The notes under the pieces are model-generated. The model had not been told where the DNA came from, ran no database searches, and worked only from the letters and a program-made list of their open reading frames with translations. Shown here piece by piece: positions 10,396-19,342 of a stretch of DNA of 64,000 nt. The position numbers were made by a program, and so were the translations under genes. Within the stretch, counting starts at the first letter, position 1; every line of letters begins with the position of its first letter. The DNA comes from Streptomyces resistomycificus (GTDB taxonomy: Bacteria > Actinomycetota > Actinomycetes > Streptomycetales > Streptomycetaceae): the NCBI RefSeq assembly GCF_001514265.1, contig NZ_KQ948989.1, positions 1,056,097 through 1,120,096 of the forward strand, written 5' to 3'.

Positions 10396-12068
10396 GACTG
10401 CTCCAGATACCGGTGTACGAGCATCACGGCCATGGCTCCCTCTCCGACGGCGGAGGCGACCCGCTTCGCCGACTCGGCGCGGGCGTCGCCCGCGACGAAC
10501 ACGCCGGGAACGTTGGTCTCCAGGTGGTACGGAGGCCGGTCCAGCTCCCAGTCCGCCGGGGGTCGCCCGTCCGGGGTGAGGTCGGGCCCGGCCAGGATGA
10601 ACCCGTGCTCGTCGCGCAGCACCGTGCCGTCCAGCCAGTCGGTCAGCGGGGCCGCGCCGATGAACACGAACATCCACTGTGCGTCGACGAGTTCCCTCGC
10701 CCCGCTGCCGAGGTCGCGCAGCGTGAGCTGCTCCAGGTGTCCGGCGCCGTGCGCGGCCTCGACGACCGTGCCGCAGCGCACCGAGATGTTGGGGGACTCC
10801 TCGATCTGCTGGATCAGGTAGTGCGACATCGACGCCGACAGCGACGCGCCGCGCACCAGCAGTGTCACCGACTTGGCGCCCCGGGCCAGGTACATCGCCG
10901 CCTGCCCCGCGGAGTTGGCGCCGCCCACGATGTACACGTCGTGGCCCTGGCAGGACGCGGCCTCGGTCAACGCCGAACCGTAGAACACCCCGCAGCCGGT
11001 CAGGTCGGTGGTGCCGGGCGCCTCCAGCTGCCGGTAGGACACGCCGGTCGCCAGGATCACGCTGTGCGCGGCGATCGCCGAGCCGTCCGAGAACCGTACG
11101 ACCCGAGCGGCCCCGTTGACCTCCAGCCCGGTCACCTCGCGCGCGCTGAGGATCTCGGCGCCGAACTTCGTCGCCTGCCGCCGAGCCCGGTCGGTGAGCT
11201 GGCCGCCCGACACGCCGTCCGGGAAGCCGAGGTAGTTCTCGATCCGGGAGCTCTGCCCGGCCTGTCCGCCGGTCGCCGAGCGCTCCACGAGCACGGTCCG
11301 CAGGCCTTCGGAGGCCCCGTACACGGCCGCGCCGAGCCCGGCCGGACCGCCGCCGATGACGACGAGGTCGTAGAAGTCGGCCGCGGGCGTGGTGGCGAGA
11401 CCCACCCGCGCGGCCAGTTCGGGGGCCTCGGGCTCGACCAGCGCGGTGCCGTCCGGTGTGATCACCAGCGGCAGCCGCCGGGCGTCCTGCCCGGCCGCCG
11501 CCAGCAGCCGCCGCCCCTCGGGCTCGTCCGCCGAGTACCAGCGGTACGGCACCTGGTTGCGGGCCAGGAACTCCCGTACCTCCGACGAGCGCGCCGACCA
11601 GCGGTGACCGACCACCTTGGTGGCGGGCACCGGCCGGAAGTCGCTGCACCGCCAGGCCTCGAGGAGGTCGTCGAGGACGGGATACAGCTTCTCCTCGGGC
11701 GGATCCCACGGCTTGAGGAGGTAGTGGTCAAGATCCACGACGTTGATGGCGTCGATCGCGGCGTTCGTGTCCGCGTAGGCGGTCAGCAGGACCCGCCGGG
11801 CCCCCGGATACACGTCCAGGGCCTGCTCCAGGAACTCGATGCCGTTCATCTGCGGCATCCGGTAGTCGGCCAGGATCACGGCGACCAGGTCACCGCGCAG
11901 CTTCAGCTCGCGAAGTGCCTCCAGGGCGGACTCGCCGGACTCCGCGCGCACGATCCGGTACGACTCGCCGTAGCGGCGCCGCAGGTCCCGGGCGACGGCT
12001 CGGGACACTCCCGGGTCGTCGTCCACGGTCAGGATGACGGTCCGCGCCGTCTCCGCGGCCTGTGCCAT
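10392..12068 (-). CDS. Fused response-regulator receiver / thioredoxin-reductase-like FAD protein
   Basis: In order: a receiver domain (acidic pocket D16-D18, phosphoacceptor D68 in ILADYRMP, T96, K119), a thioredoxin-fold-like linker (about 150-225), then a class II flavin reductase (FAD motif GGGPAG 239-244; second nucleotide motif IVGGANSAG; C-terminal VAGDAR). The usual thioredoxin-reductase redox motif C-x-x-C is absent: that place reads GCGVFYGSALTEA, and the linker also lacks C-x-x-C. It is 558 residues from the ATG at 12068 (GGGAGA upstream). The receiver implies that phosphorylation tunes a redox or NADPH-binding output. First gene of a three-gene operon with overlapping ends. Confidence 0.9.
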   Translation of the reverse strand: MAQAAETARTVILTVDDDPGVSRAVARDLRRRYGESYRIVRAESGESALEALRELKLRGDLVAVILADYRMPQMNGIEFLEQALDVYPGARRVLLTAYADTNAAIDAINVVDLDHYLLKPWDPPEEKLYPVLDDLLEAWRCSDFRPVPATKVVGHRWSARSSEVREFLARNQVPYRWYSADEPEGRRLLAAAGQDARRLPLVITPDGTALVEPEAPELAARVGLATTPAADFYDLVVIGGGPAGLGAAVYGASEGLRTVLVERSATGGQAGQSSRIENYLGFPDGVSGGQLTDRARRQATKFGAEILSAREVTGLEVNGAARVVRFSDGSAIAAHSVILATGVSYRQLEAPGTTDLTGCGVFYGSALTEAASCQGHDVYIVGGANSAGQAAMYLARGAKSVTLLVRGASLSASMSHYLIQQIEESPNISVRCGTVVEAAHGAGHLEQLTLRDLGSGARELVDAQWMFVFIGAAPLTDWLDGTVLRDEHGFILAGPDLTPDGRPPADWELDRPPYHLETNVPGVFVAGDARAESAKRVASAVGEGAMAVMLVHRYLEQS

Positions 12069-12198
12069 ACGTCTCCCACCCCGAGCGTCCGGATGCACGG
12101 CACGGCGGTCCCCGCTGTCATCAAGCCACCGTGCCGGTTCCCGTCCATCGTATGTTCGATCGTCCCGCTCCGCTCAGGCGCGCGGGAGCTCGCGGGCG

Positions 12199-12552
12199 TC
12201 AGCCGTGGCGGGGCCCCAGCACACAGAACTCGTTGCCCTCGGGGTCCGCGAGCGTCACCCACGACTGCTCGCCCTGGCCGACGTCCGCGTGCCGTGCGCC
12301 GAGGGCGAGGAGGCGGGCCACCTCGGCCTCCTGGTCGACGGGCCGGAAATCGAGGTGGAGGCGGTTCTTGACGGTCTTGCCCTCCGGCACCGGCGCGAAG
12401 AGCAGCCCCGGAAGCCGGTCCTTCTGGGGCCGGATCTCGAACTCGTCGGGGAGATCGCCCACGACCACCCACCCGAGCGCCTCGGCCCACCAGCGGCCCA
12501 GAGCCCCCGGGTCGGCCGCGTCCACGACAACCTGTTCCCATTCCAAGGTCAT
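12199..12552 (-). CDS. VOC family protein (glyoxalase/bleomycin-resistance fold)
   Basis: A 117-residue single-module protein with the VOC pattern: N-terminal VVVDAADPGALGRWWAEALGW and C-terminal WVTLADPEGNEFCVLG, with RLHLDFRPVD between. These residues supply the metal-ligand positions (His in LHLDF, Glu in EGNEF) of the family. Many Streptomyces paralogues act on unknown small molecules. It is separated from the flavoprotein gene by about 130 bp and faces away from the universal stress protein gene, from which it is divergent. No specific substrate can be given. Confidence 0.85.
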   Translation of the reverse strand: MTLEWEQVVVDAADPGALGRWWAEALGWVVVGDLPDEFEIRPQKDRLPGLLFAPVPEGKTVKNRLHLDFRPVDQEAEVARLLALGARHADVGQGEQSWVTLADPEGNEFCVLGPRHG

Positions 12553-12615
12553 GTCGTCAGCGTAGTGAAGACTGGGTACCGGTCACGAGACCACGACACA
12601 GGGGAGGCCCACAGA

Positions 12616-13488
12616 ATGACGCGCCCGATCACGGCAGGGGTCGACGGATCCGAGGAGAGCCTGGCCGCGCTGGCCTGGGCGGCCAGGGAGGCGGTCCGGC
12701 GGAGGCTGGCGTTGCGGGTGGTGCACGCCTGGCGGTTCCAGCCGTACGAGGTGATCGAGGCGGCGGACCCCGAAGTGCAGGCCGGATGGGCCAAGGAGGC
12801 GGTCGGCGAGGCCGCCCGGACCGTGACCGAGCGGCATCCCGAGCTCGAGGTGTCCACCGACGTGGTGGCGGGCGGCAGCGTGGACGCCCTGGTCGCCGCC
12901 GCGGCCGAGGCCGAGATGCTGGTCCTCGGCTCGCGCGGTCACGGCCCGGTCGTCGGGTTCCTGGTGGGCTCGGTAGGCCAGCAGGTCATCGTGGAGGCCC
13001 CGCGCCCGGTCGTCCTGGTGCGCTCCGGCGACAAGGCCTCCGGTGAGGCCGCAGGCCGCGAGATCGTCGTGGGTCAGCAGGGCGACCCGGAGGACAGCGC
13101 CGAGGTGCTGCGGTTCGCCTTCGAGACGGCCGCGGCGCGCGGCGCGTCGGTCCGTGCGGTCCGGGCCTGGACCCTGCCGCCGGTCTTCGCCTACAGCCCG
13201 GGCTCGCTCAGGCTCCTCGACGAGGCCGGCGGACTGGAGCCGTACGAGAAGAAGGCCCTGTCCGCGGCGCTGGAGCCGTGGCGGAACCGCTTCCCGGACG
13301 TGCCGGTGACCGAGCACGTGGAGATGGGCAGCGCCGGACAGGTGCTGCTCTCGGTGGCCGGCGCGGCCCAGCTGATGGTCGTCGGCCGTCGCGCCCACCG
13401 TACGGCCGTCGGCGCCCGCATCGGCTCGGTCGCCCACGGCGTCCTGCACCACGCCGGCTGCCCGGTGGCCGTGGTGCCGCACGCCTGA
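12616..13488 (+). CDS. Universal stress protein, tandem UspA domains
   Basis: 290 residues with two UspA domains. The first has ITAGVDGSEESLAALAWA and the ATP-binding G-x2-G-x9-G-S/T loop in GSRGHGPVVGFLVGSVGQQV; the second repeats this weakly in GRRAHRTAVGARIGSVAHGV. Such tandem Usp proteins are cytoplasmic ATP-binding stress proteins. GGAGG is 8 bp before the ATG. The C-terminal end comes within 6 bp of the convergent DUF4032 stop. It is the only gene of this type in the window. Confidence 0.92.
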   Translation: MTRPITAGVDGSEESLAALAWAAREAVRRRLALRVVHAWRFQPYEVIEAADPEVQAGWAKEAVGEAARTVTERHPELEVSTDVVAGGSVDALVAAAAEAEMLVLGSRGHGPVVGFLVGSVGQQVIVEAPRPVVLVRSGDKASGEAAGREIVVGQQGDPEDSAEVLRFAFETAAARGASVRAVRAWTLPPVFAYSPGSLRLLDEAGGLEPYEKKALSAALEPWRNRFPDVPVTEHVEMGSAGQVLLSVAGAAQLMVVGRRAHRTAVGARIGSVAHGVLHHAGCPVAVVPHA

Positions 13489-13494
13489 GGCCGG

Positions 13495-14733
13495 TCAGTC
13501 GGCGGCCGGGGTGGGCCTGAGCGTCTCGCGGGCCGTGGGGAGGATGTTGTTGAGGTAGTCCTCGACGGCCGTGTCCAGCCCGATGTCGTGCTGGGCCCGC
13601 TCGGACAGGTACCAGCGGTGTTCCAGCAGCTCGTGGTAGATCTCGGCCGCGTCCATGGACCCGCGCAGCTCCAGGGGCACGGCCCGCACGGTCGGACGGA
13701 AGACGTCCCGCACCCAGCGGTGCGCGAGCACCTCGGGACGGGCGGCGAGGGGGTCGCCCGGGGCGTAGTCGTCCTGGGTGGCCATCCAGCTCTCCAGGTC
13801 GCCCAGGAGGCGCCGGGCCTGGTTCTCCTCGGTGTCCAGGCCCGTAAGGCGCAGCAGCTGGCGCTGGTGGTGGCCCGCGTCCACGACCTTGGGCACGAAG
13901 GTGACCGAGTCGCCGTTGGAGGAGTGCTCGATCTGCATCTCGGCCACGTCGAAACCGAGCTCGTTCAGCCGGCGGATCCGGCGCTCGATGTAGTGGTACT
14001 TGCCGGCCGGGTAGACCGACCTGCGGGTCAGCTCCTCCCACAGCCGCCCGTAGCGCGCGCAGATCTCCGTGCCGAACTCGATCGGGTCCACGGAGGGGTG
14101 CAACGCCCCCGACGCCTCCAGGTCGAGCAGCTCACCGCTGATGTTGACCCGGGCCAGATCGAGGTCGTACTCGCGCTGGCCGACGCTGAGCTGCGAGTGC
14201 AGATCACCCGTCTCCGCGTCCACCAGGTACGCGGCGTAGGCGCCCGCGTCGCGTCGGAAGAGGGTGTTGGACAGCGAGCAGTCGCCCCACGCGAACCCGG
14301 CGAGGTGCAGCCGCACCAGCAGGACCGCCAGGGCGTCCATCAGCCGGTGCATGGTCGCCGGCCGCATGGTCGTCTCGAACATCGACCGGTACGGCATCGA
14401 GCCACCCAGGTGCCGGGTGACCAGCACCGACTCCAGCGGCCCTGCCCCCGAGTCGGTGCGGCCGGTGACCACGGCCAGCGGATCGACCGCGGGGATGCCG
14501 AGCCGGTCCAGGTCACGCAGCAGTTCGTACTCGCGCAGCGCCGGACGCTCGGCGAGCTCCTTGACGGCGATCACCTCGTCGCCGGCGCGGGCGTAGCGCA
14601 CGACGTGGCGGGAGATGCCGCGCGGCAACGGCACCAGGTACTCCTCGGGCCACTCCTCCAGGGGGAGGTGCCACGGCAGTTCGAGCAGGAGCGCGGGGTG
14701 CTCCGGGTTGGTCGCGCTGATCTGCAGGGCCAT
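13495..14733 (-). CDS. DUF4032 / lipopolysaccharide-kinase-like protein
   Basis: The 412-residue protein has a degenerate kinase fold at the N-terminus: a Lys in VIAVKELAERPALREYELL, catalytic-loop-like WGDCSLSNTLF, and a metal-binding Asp in YLVDAETGD. A DUF4032 region follows to the end. The pattern matches the InaA/WaaP (Kdo kinase) superfamily. Actinobacteria lack LPS, so the acceptor is unknown and could be a small molecule or polysaccharide. No membrane or signal segment. Length and start (ATG at 14733) agree with the family. Confidence 0.85.
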   Translation of the reverse strand: MALQISATNPEHPALLLELPWHLPLEEWPEEYLVPLPRGISRHVVRYARAGDEVIAVKELAERPALREYELLRDLDRLGIPAVDPLAVVTGRTDSGAGPLESVLVTRHLGGSMPYRSMFETTMRPATMHRLMDALAVLLVRLHLAGFAWGDCSLSNTLFRRDAGAYAAYLVDAETGDLHSQLSVGQREYDLDLARVNISGELLDLEASGALHPSVDPIEFGTEICARYGRLWEELTRRSVYPAGKYHYIERRIRRLNELGFDVAEMQIEHSSNGDSVTFVPKVVDAGHHQRQLLRLTGLDTEENQARRLLGDLESWMATQDDYAPGDPLAARPEVLAHRWVRDVFRPTVRAVPLELRGSMDAAEIYHELLEHRWYLSERAQHDIGLDTAVEDYLNNILPTARETLRPTPAAD

Positions 14734-14792
14734 GGCTCGTGTGTCCTTATGTGCGTGTCGCGTGCTGCCGCGCCGGTGATCGTCACCTCACC

Positions 14793-15539
14793 TTAGAGTG
14801 CGCGCTCCCTGGCTTGAAGCGACGCTCCACGGACCGGACCGCGGTGCACCGGCCCGTGGCCGGGCAGCAGGGTGTCGCCCGCGAGGTCCGCGAGGACGTC
14901 CAGCGAGGCCACGGCACGGGCCCGTTCGTGGTGGAACATGTCGGGAAGCAGCTGCGGGCCCTCGACCCGCGAGGTGGGGTGCCCGCTGACCAGGGCGTCG
15001 CCCGAGATCACCACCCCGGTGTCGGGGAGGTGGTAGGCGGTGTGTCCGTCGGTGTGGCCGGGCGTGTGCACGGGGACGGGCCGGCCGGGCAGGTCGAGCG
15101 GGCCGGTCACGGGGAAGGGCTGGGGGGAGGCGACGGGGACGTGCGCGGTGCCGCCCGAGCGGATCGCGTGCACCGCCCAGGGCAGGACTCCGGGCCGCCA
15201 GCCGTTCCTCAGCACCGTCCCGACGCTGACCTGGTGCAGGAACTCCCGCCGCGCGTGGGGTACTTCGGCCTCGTGCAGGTACACGGGCATGCCGTAGGCG
15301 GTGCGCAGGTACTCGGTGGAGCCGAGGTGGTCGTTGTGGGCGTGCGTGATCAGCACGGCCGCGACCGCCTCCGGTGAACTGCCCACCTCCGCAAGGGAGG
15401 ACAGCAGCAGCTCCCGGTCGCCCGGGTATCCGGTGTCGACGAGCGTGACGGCGTCCCCCTCTTTGAGGATCACCCAGTTCGTGTTGCTGCCGTGCACCAG
15501 ATAGGTACCGGCGGCTACCTGCTGCACGTCTGCCCGCAT
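14793..15539 (-). CDS. MBL-fold metallo-hydrolase
   Basis: 248 residues with the metallo-beta-lactamase fold: the metal motif is LITHAHNDHLGS (H-x-H-x-D-H), then HTPGHTDGH, GDALVSG and LPGHGP supply the other ligands. The family includes glyoxalase II-like thioesterases, lactonases and phosphodiesterases; no specific substrate is evident. I chose the ATG at 15539 (MRADVQQVAAG) over a codon 42 bp upstream. About 60 bp separate it from DUF4032, on the same strand. Confidence 0.85.
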   Translation of the reverse strand: MRADVQQVAAGTYLVHGSNTNWVILKEGDAVTLVDTGYPGDRELLLSSLAEVGSSPEAVAAVLITHAHNDHLGSTEYLRTAYGMPVYLHEAEVPHARREFLHQVSVGTVLRNGWRPGVLPWAVHAIRSGGTAHVPVASPQPFPVTGPLDLPGRPVPVHTPGHTDGHTAYHLPDTGVVISGDALVSGHPTSRVEGPQLLPDMFHHERARAVASLDVLADLAGDTLLPGHGPVHRGPVRGASLQARERAL

Positions 15540-15587
15540 GATCGTCCCGAGTGTTGAGGAACTGCCCGACGGACACAGCAAAGCAGA

Positions 15588-16060
15588 TCAGGAGGGAGGC
15601 GGAGTCGGCGGGTCCGGTCGCATGCCGAACAGGGAACGGGTGATCCGCGTCCGGCGTACGAGGTACTCGTACGGGCCGAGAGCCACCGCCAGGGAAGCCG
15701 CCACGATCGCCGCGTACTTGACCAGGATCGACGCGGGCAGGCCCACCACGCCGTACGCGAAGGCGACCACGACCGGCTGGTGCAGGACGTACAACGGCAG
15801 GGCGGCGACGGTGAGATACGGCGTCACGCGCGCCGTGCGGCGGCCGCCCTGGCCCGAGCACCCTCGCCGGACGCACCCTCTGCGGACCTCTCGCCGGGCC
15901 GGTCCAGCAGCCCTAGGATCGCCGTCAGGCCCAGCGGTTCCAGCCCGCGAAGCTCTCCTCCATACCGAGCAGCGCGTCGATGAGGGCGAGCGGCAGCGCG
16001 GGCACCAGGAGGAGTGCCGGCCGTCGTTCCACCGCCTCTCCCGTGCGCCGGGCAGCGGCC
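15588..16060 (-). pseudogene. Broken acyltransferase-3 (OafA/YrhL-type) C-terminus
   Basis: Three frames carry parts of one membrane acyltransferase tail. The upstream part reads RRPALLLVPALPLALIDALL and ends at a stop after GWNRWA; a second frame reads LTAILGLLDRPG; the third, ending at 15588, reads TVAALPLYVLHQPVVVAFAY with three predicted membrane helices and a basic end. The HQP segment is typical of acyltransferase 3. There is no N-terminal catalytic His motif, so most of the gene is gone and two frameshifts interrupt what remains. Confidence 0.6.
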
Positions 16061-16134
16061 CCCAGGGGTGGCCCCCTCCGATGAGCGTCAGTGTGGGGGA
16101 GCGGGGACGCGGGACGACCGGGTTCCGCCGGAAC

Positions 16135-16171
16135 GGGGCTGCCTCCGGCACCGTCCGCCGGAGGCAGCCCC
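16135..16171 (-). terminator. Stable hairpin downstream of alkB
   Basis: Arms 16135-16149 and 16157-16171 are perfectly complementary over 15 bp around a 7-nt loop. It lies 32 bp past the AlkB stop and before the acyltransferase remnant. There is no T-tract, so this is a strong stem of the kind seen at high-GC terminators rather than a classic intrinsic terminator. Confidence 0.6.
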
Positions 16172-16202
16172 CGCGTGCGGCCGAGGCGGCCGCCTCTCCG
16201 CC

Positions 16203-16832
16203 TCAGCGCACGCCGTGCGGCCGGAACTGGATGCTGATGCGCGGTCCCGCCGCGCGCTTGGTCTTCGGTACGGCGTGCTCCCAGGTGCGCTGGCAGGAGC
16301 CGCCCATCACGATCAGGTCGCCGTGCCCCAGCGGCCGACGGACCGTCTCCCCGCCGCGCACCGGACGCAGCAGCAGATCCCGGGGAGCGCCCACGGACAG
16401 GATCGCGACCATGGTGTCCTCGCGGGCTCCGCGCCCGATGCGGTCCCCGTGCCAGGCCACGCTGTCCCTGCCGTCGCGGTAGTAGCACAACCCGGCCGTG
16501 GTGAACGGCTCGCCCAGTTCCTCGGCGTAGTGCGCGGACAGCGCCTCGCGGGCCTGGGGCAGCACGGGGTGCGGGAGGGGGTCGCCGGGTCCGTAGAACG
16601 ACAGCAGCCGGGGTACGTCGACCACCTGGTCGTACATCTTCCGGCGCTCCGCACGCCACGGCACCTCGGCGGCCAGCTGTTCGAACAATCCGTCCGATCC
16701 GCTCAGCCAGCCGGGCAGCACGTCGATCCAGGCGCCGAGACCGAGCACGGTCCGGCGGATCCCGTCGAGGGGCCCGAGCCACAGCCGGTCGGCCTGGTCG
16801 AAGAGCGAGCCCTGGAGGTGGTGCGCGGTCAT
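16203..16832 (-). CDS. alkB: AlkB-like alpha-ketoglutarate/Fe(II) dioxygenase
   Basis: 209 residues with the AlkB set: the iron site in SVAWHGDRIGR (H-x-D), the second His in WEHAVPKTK, and the 2-oxoglutarate-binding Arg in RISIQFRPHG. LCYYRDGRDS is also typical. AlkB enzymes demethylate alkylated DNA or RNA bases (1-meA, 3-meC). The ATG at 16832 faces the TetR operator region, so it is divergent to the TetR-FAD pair and could share regulation, but nothing shows this directly. Confidence 0.9.
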   Translation of the reverse strand: MTAHHLQGSLFDQADRLWLGPLDGIRRTVLGLGAWIDVLPGWLSGSDGLFEQLAAEVPWRAERRKMYDQVVDVPRLLSFYGPGDPLPHPVLPQAREALSAHYAEELGEPFTTAGLCYYRDGRDSVAWHGDRIGRGAREDTMVAILSVGAPRDLLLRPVRGGETVRRPLGHGDLIVMGGSCQRTWEHAVPKTKRAAGPRISIQFRPHGVR

Positions 16833-16908
16833 GCTGCCAGCGTACTCCTCATTCGAATATATGTTCCCAATGAATCCGGCCGCCCGTCGCTTTCGGACCG
16901 AGGCTTTC

Positions 16909-16941
16909 GATGCATCGATGTATCGGATACATTCCTGTATC
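16909..16941. promoter_or_regulatory. Tandem palindromic operator upstream of TetR
   Basis: Two 16-bp sites are nearly adjacent: GATGCATCGATGTATC (16909-16924) and GATACATTCCTGTATC (16926-16941). The second is a perfect 6+4+6 inverted repeat; the first matches it at 12 of 16 positions. They end 4 bp before GGAGG and 17 bp before the TetR ATG, which is a typical autoregulatory location, and would control the TetR and FAD genes and possibly alkB. Confidence 0.6.
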
Positions 16942-16957
16942 GAACGGAGGGCCGAAC

Positions 16958-17593
16958 ATGGCGGTGGAGCAGACGACCAGGCGCGTGACCAGGCGTCGTG
17001 TCCGTACGCGCGCCAACCTGCTGGACGCGGCCTTCGCGGTCTTCGCCGCCAAGGGCTTCGGGCGGGTCTCGATCGAGGAGGTCTGTGAGGCGGCCGGTTA
17101 CAGCCGGGGTGCCTTCTACTCCAACTTCGACAGTCTCGACGAGCTGTTCTTCGCCCTCTACCGGCAGCGGGCCGACCTGATCGCCGAGCAGGTGACCGAG
17201 GCCCTGGCCCTGGACGGACCCGGACTCGACGTACCGGCGTCCGTGGACCGCGTCACCGAGGTGCTTCTGCTCGACGTGGACTGGCTGCTGGTCAAGACGG
17301 ACTTCCTGGTCCACGCAGCGCGTGACCGGGCCGTCGCACAGACCCTGCTGGAGCACCGGGAGCGGCTGCGGCGGGCGATCGAGGAACGGCTCGCCCGCGC
17401 CACGGGACACACCGCCCTGCCCGCCGTGCTCGGCGGCGTCGACGGCGCCGCCCGCGCGGTCGTCGCCGCGTACGACGGAGTCACCACCCAACTGCTGCTG
17501 GACAAGGACATCGAGCGCGCCCGCGTCTGGCTGGGCCAGTTGCTGACCGCGCTGCTGACCGACGGCAGCGGAAGACCCGAACAAGACCTCTGA
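16958..17593 (+). CDS. TetR/AcrR family transcriptional regulator
   Basis: 211 residues: N-terminal HTH (RVRTRANLLDAAFAVFAAKG, then GYSRGAFYSNFDSLDELF) and a C-terminal all-helical ligand domain. The ATG at 16958 has CGGAGG 7 bp upstream. It sits directly upstream (28 bp) of the FAD dehydrogenase and downstream of a tandem operator, so the likely role is autoregulation and control of that enzyme in response to its substrate. Confidence 0.9.
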   Translation: MAVEQTTRRVTRRRVRTRANLLDAAFAVFAAKGFGRVSIEEVCEAAGYSRGAFYSNFDSLDELFFALYRQRADLIAEQVTEALALDGPGLDVPASVDRVTEVLLLDVDWLLVKTDFLVHAARDRAVAQTLLEHRERLRRAIEERLARATGHTALPAVLGGVDGAARAVVAAYDGVTTQLLLDKDIERARVWLGQLLTALLTDGSGRPEQDL

Positions 17594-17621
17594 GACCCCC
17601 ATGAGAAAGGCAACGGTCGCC

Positions 17622-19295
17622 ATGGATGCGGACGTCATCGTCGTCGGAGCCGGACTCGCGGGCCTGGTCGCGGCACACGAACTCACCAGCAAGGGCCGCC
17701 GGGTCGCGCTGGTCGACCAGGAGAACGCCGCCAACCTCGGCGGCCAGGCCTTCTGGTCCTTCGGCGGGCTGTTCATCGTCGACACCCCGGAGCAGCGCCG
17801 CCTGGGCATCAAGGACTCCTTCGACCTGGCCTGGAGCGACTGGCAGGGCAGCGCCCGTTTCGACCGGACCGACGACGAGGACTCCTGGGCGGTGCGCTGG
17901 GCGCGCGCCTACGTCGAGTTCGCGGCGGGGGAGAAGCGGTCCTGGCTGGAGGGGCACGGCATCAAGTTCCTGCCCACCGTCGGCTGGGCCGAGCGCGGCG
18001 ACCTGACGGCCCAGGGCCACGGCAACTCCGTCCCCCGCTTCCACATCGCCTGGGGCACCGGCACCGGAGTCGTCGAGCCGTTCGTCGCGTACGCCAAGCA
18101 GGCGGCGCGTGACGGGCTGCTCACCTTCTACCACCGCCACCAGGTCGACGAACTGGTCGTCGAGGAAGGCGCGGCCCGCGGGGTCCGCGGCACCCTGCTG
18201 GCCGAGGACGACTCCCCGCGGGGCGTCTCCTCCAACCGCGACCGCGTGGGCGACTTCGAGCTCACCGCCCGGGCCGTCGTCGTCACCAGCGGTGGCATCG
18301 GCGCCAACCACGACATCGTCCGTCGCTACTGGCCCGAGCGCCTGGGGACCCCGCCCGCCGAGATGGTCACCGGCGTCCCCGCCTATGTCGACGGCCGGAT
18401 GCTCGACATCAGCGCCGCGGCCGGTGTCCGCCTGGTCAACCGCGACCGTATGTGGCACTACACCGAGGGCCTGCAGAACTGGGACCCGATCTGGCCCGGC
18501 CACGGCATCCGCATCCTGCCCGGCCCGTCCTCGATGTGGTTCGACGCCCTCGGCCGCCGGCTGCCCGAGCCGTGTCTGCCCGGCTACGACACGCTCAGCA
18601 CGCTCAAGTACCTGCGCACCACCGAGGACATCGCGGACCACGACCACTCGTGGTTCATCCTCACCCAGAAGATCATCGAGAAGGAGTTCGCCCTGTCGGG
18701 CTCCGAGCAGAACCCCGACATCACCGCCAAGGACCGGGCCGGCTTTCTGAAGACCCGGGTCCTGGGCAAGGGGGCACCCGGCCCGGTCGACGCCTTCGTG
18801 CGCAAGGGCGCGGACTTCGTGACCGCCTCCAACCTGGAGCAACTGGTCGAGAAGATGAACGCGCTGACGGACAAGGCGCTGCTCGACGCCGCCGTCATCC
18901 GGCGTCAGATCGAGGCCCGTGACCTCCAGATCGCCAACGCCTTCAGCAAGGACGCCCAGGTGCAGGGCATCCGCAACGCGCGCCGCTACATCGGCGACCG
19001 CCTCGGCCGCGTCGCCACCCCGCACCGCATCCTGGACCCGGCCGCCGGGCCCCTCATCGGCGTCAAGCTGCACACCCTCACCCGCAAGACGCTCGGCGGC
19101 ATCCAGACCGACCTCGACTCCCGCGCCCTCGGCACCGACGGCAAGCCCCTCGACGGGTTGTACGCGGCGGGCGAGGTCGCCGGGTTCGGCGGCGGCGGCG
19201 TCCACGGCTACAACGCGCTGGAAGGCACCTTCCTCGGCGGCTGCCTCTTCTCGGGGCGGGCCGCGGGCCGGGCCGCGGCCCGGCAGACCGCCTGA
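17622..19295 (+). CDS. FAD-binding dehydrogenase (flavocytochrome c / KstD-like)
   Basis: 557 residues, N-terminal dinucleotide motif VIVVGAGLAGLVAAHEL, GGQAFWSFGGLF, SGGIGAN in the middle and a C-terminal FAD motif GEVAGFGGGGVHGYNALEGT. The family reduces or dehydrogenates ketosteroids, fumarates or related enones; substrate cannot be told. I prefer the ATG at 17622 (MDADVIVV) with GAAAGG upstream over the ATG at 17601. Probable operon with the TetR gene, 28 bp apart. Confidence 0.88.
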   Translation: MDADVIVVGAGLAGLVAAHELTSKGRRVALVDQENAANLGGQAFWSFGGLFIVDTPEQRRLGIKDSFDLAWSDWQGSARFDRTDDEDSWAVRWARAYVEFAAGEKRSWLEGHGIKFLPTVGWAERGDLTAQGHGNSVPRFHIAWGTGTGVVEPFVAYAKQAARDGLLTFYHRHQVDELVVEEGAARGVRGTLLAEDDSPRGVSSNRDRVGDFELTARAVVVTSGGIGANHDIVRRYWPERLGTPPAEMVTGVPAYVDGRMLDISAAAGVRLVNRDRMWHYTEGLQNWDPIWPGHGIRILPGPSSMWFDALGRRLPEPCLPGYDTLSTLKYLRTTEDIADHDHSWFILTQKIIEKEFALSGSEQNPDITAKDRAGFLKTRVLGKGAPGPVDAFVRKGADFVTASNLEQLVEKMNALTDKALLDAAVIRRQIEARDLQIANAFSKDAQVQGIRNARRYIGDRLGRVATPHRILDPAAGPLIGVKLHTLTRKTLGGIQTDLDSRALGTDGKPLDGLYAAGEVAGFGGGGVHGYNALEGTFLGGCLFSGRAAGRAAARQTA

Positions 19296-19342
19296 CCCGT
19301 CCGCGCCGGTCCGTCTCCTCGGCCCTCGAGCCGGCTCTCGGG

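Noticed and set aside
10396..11709. N-terminal extension of the cNMP-binding kinase
   Set aside because: Overlaps the flavoprotein gene in another frame and the GTG at 10395 has a normal overlap start.
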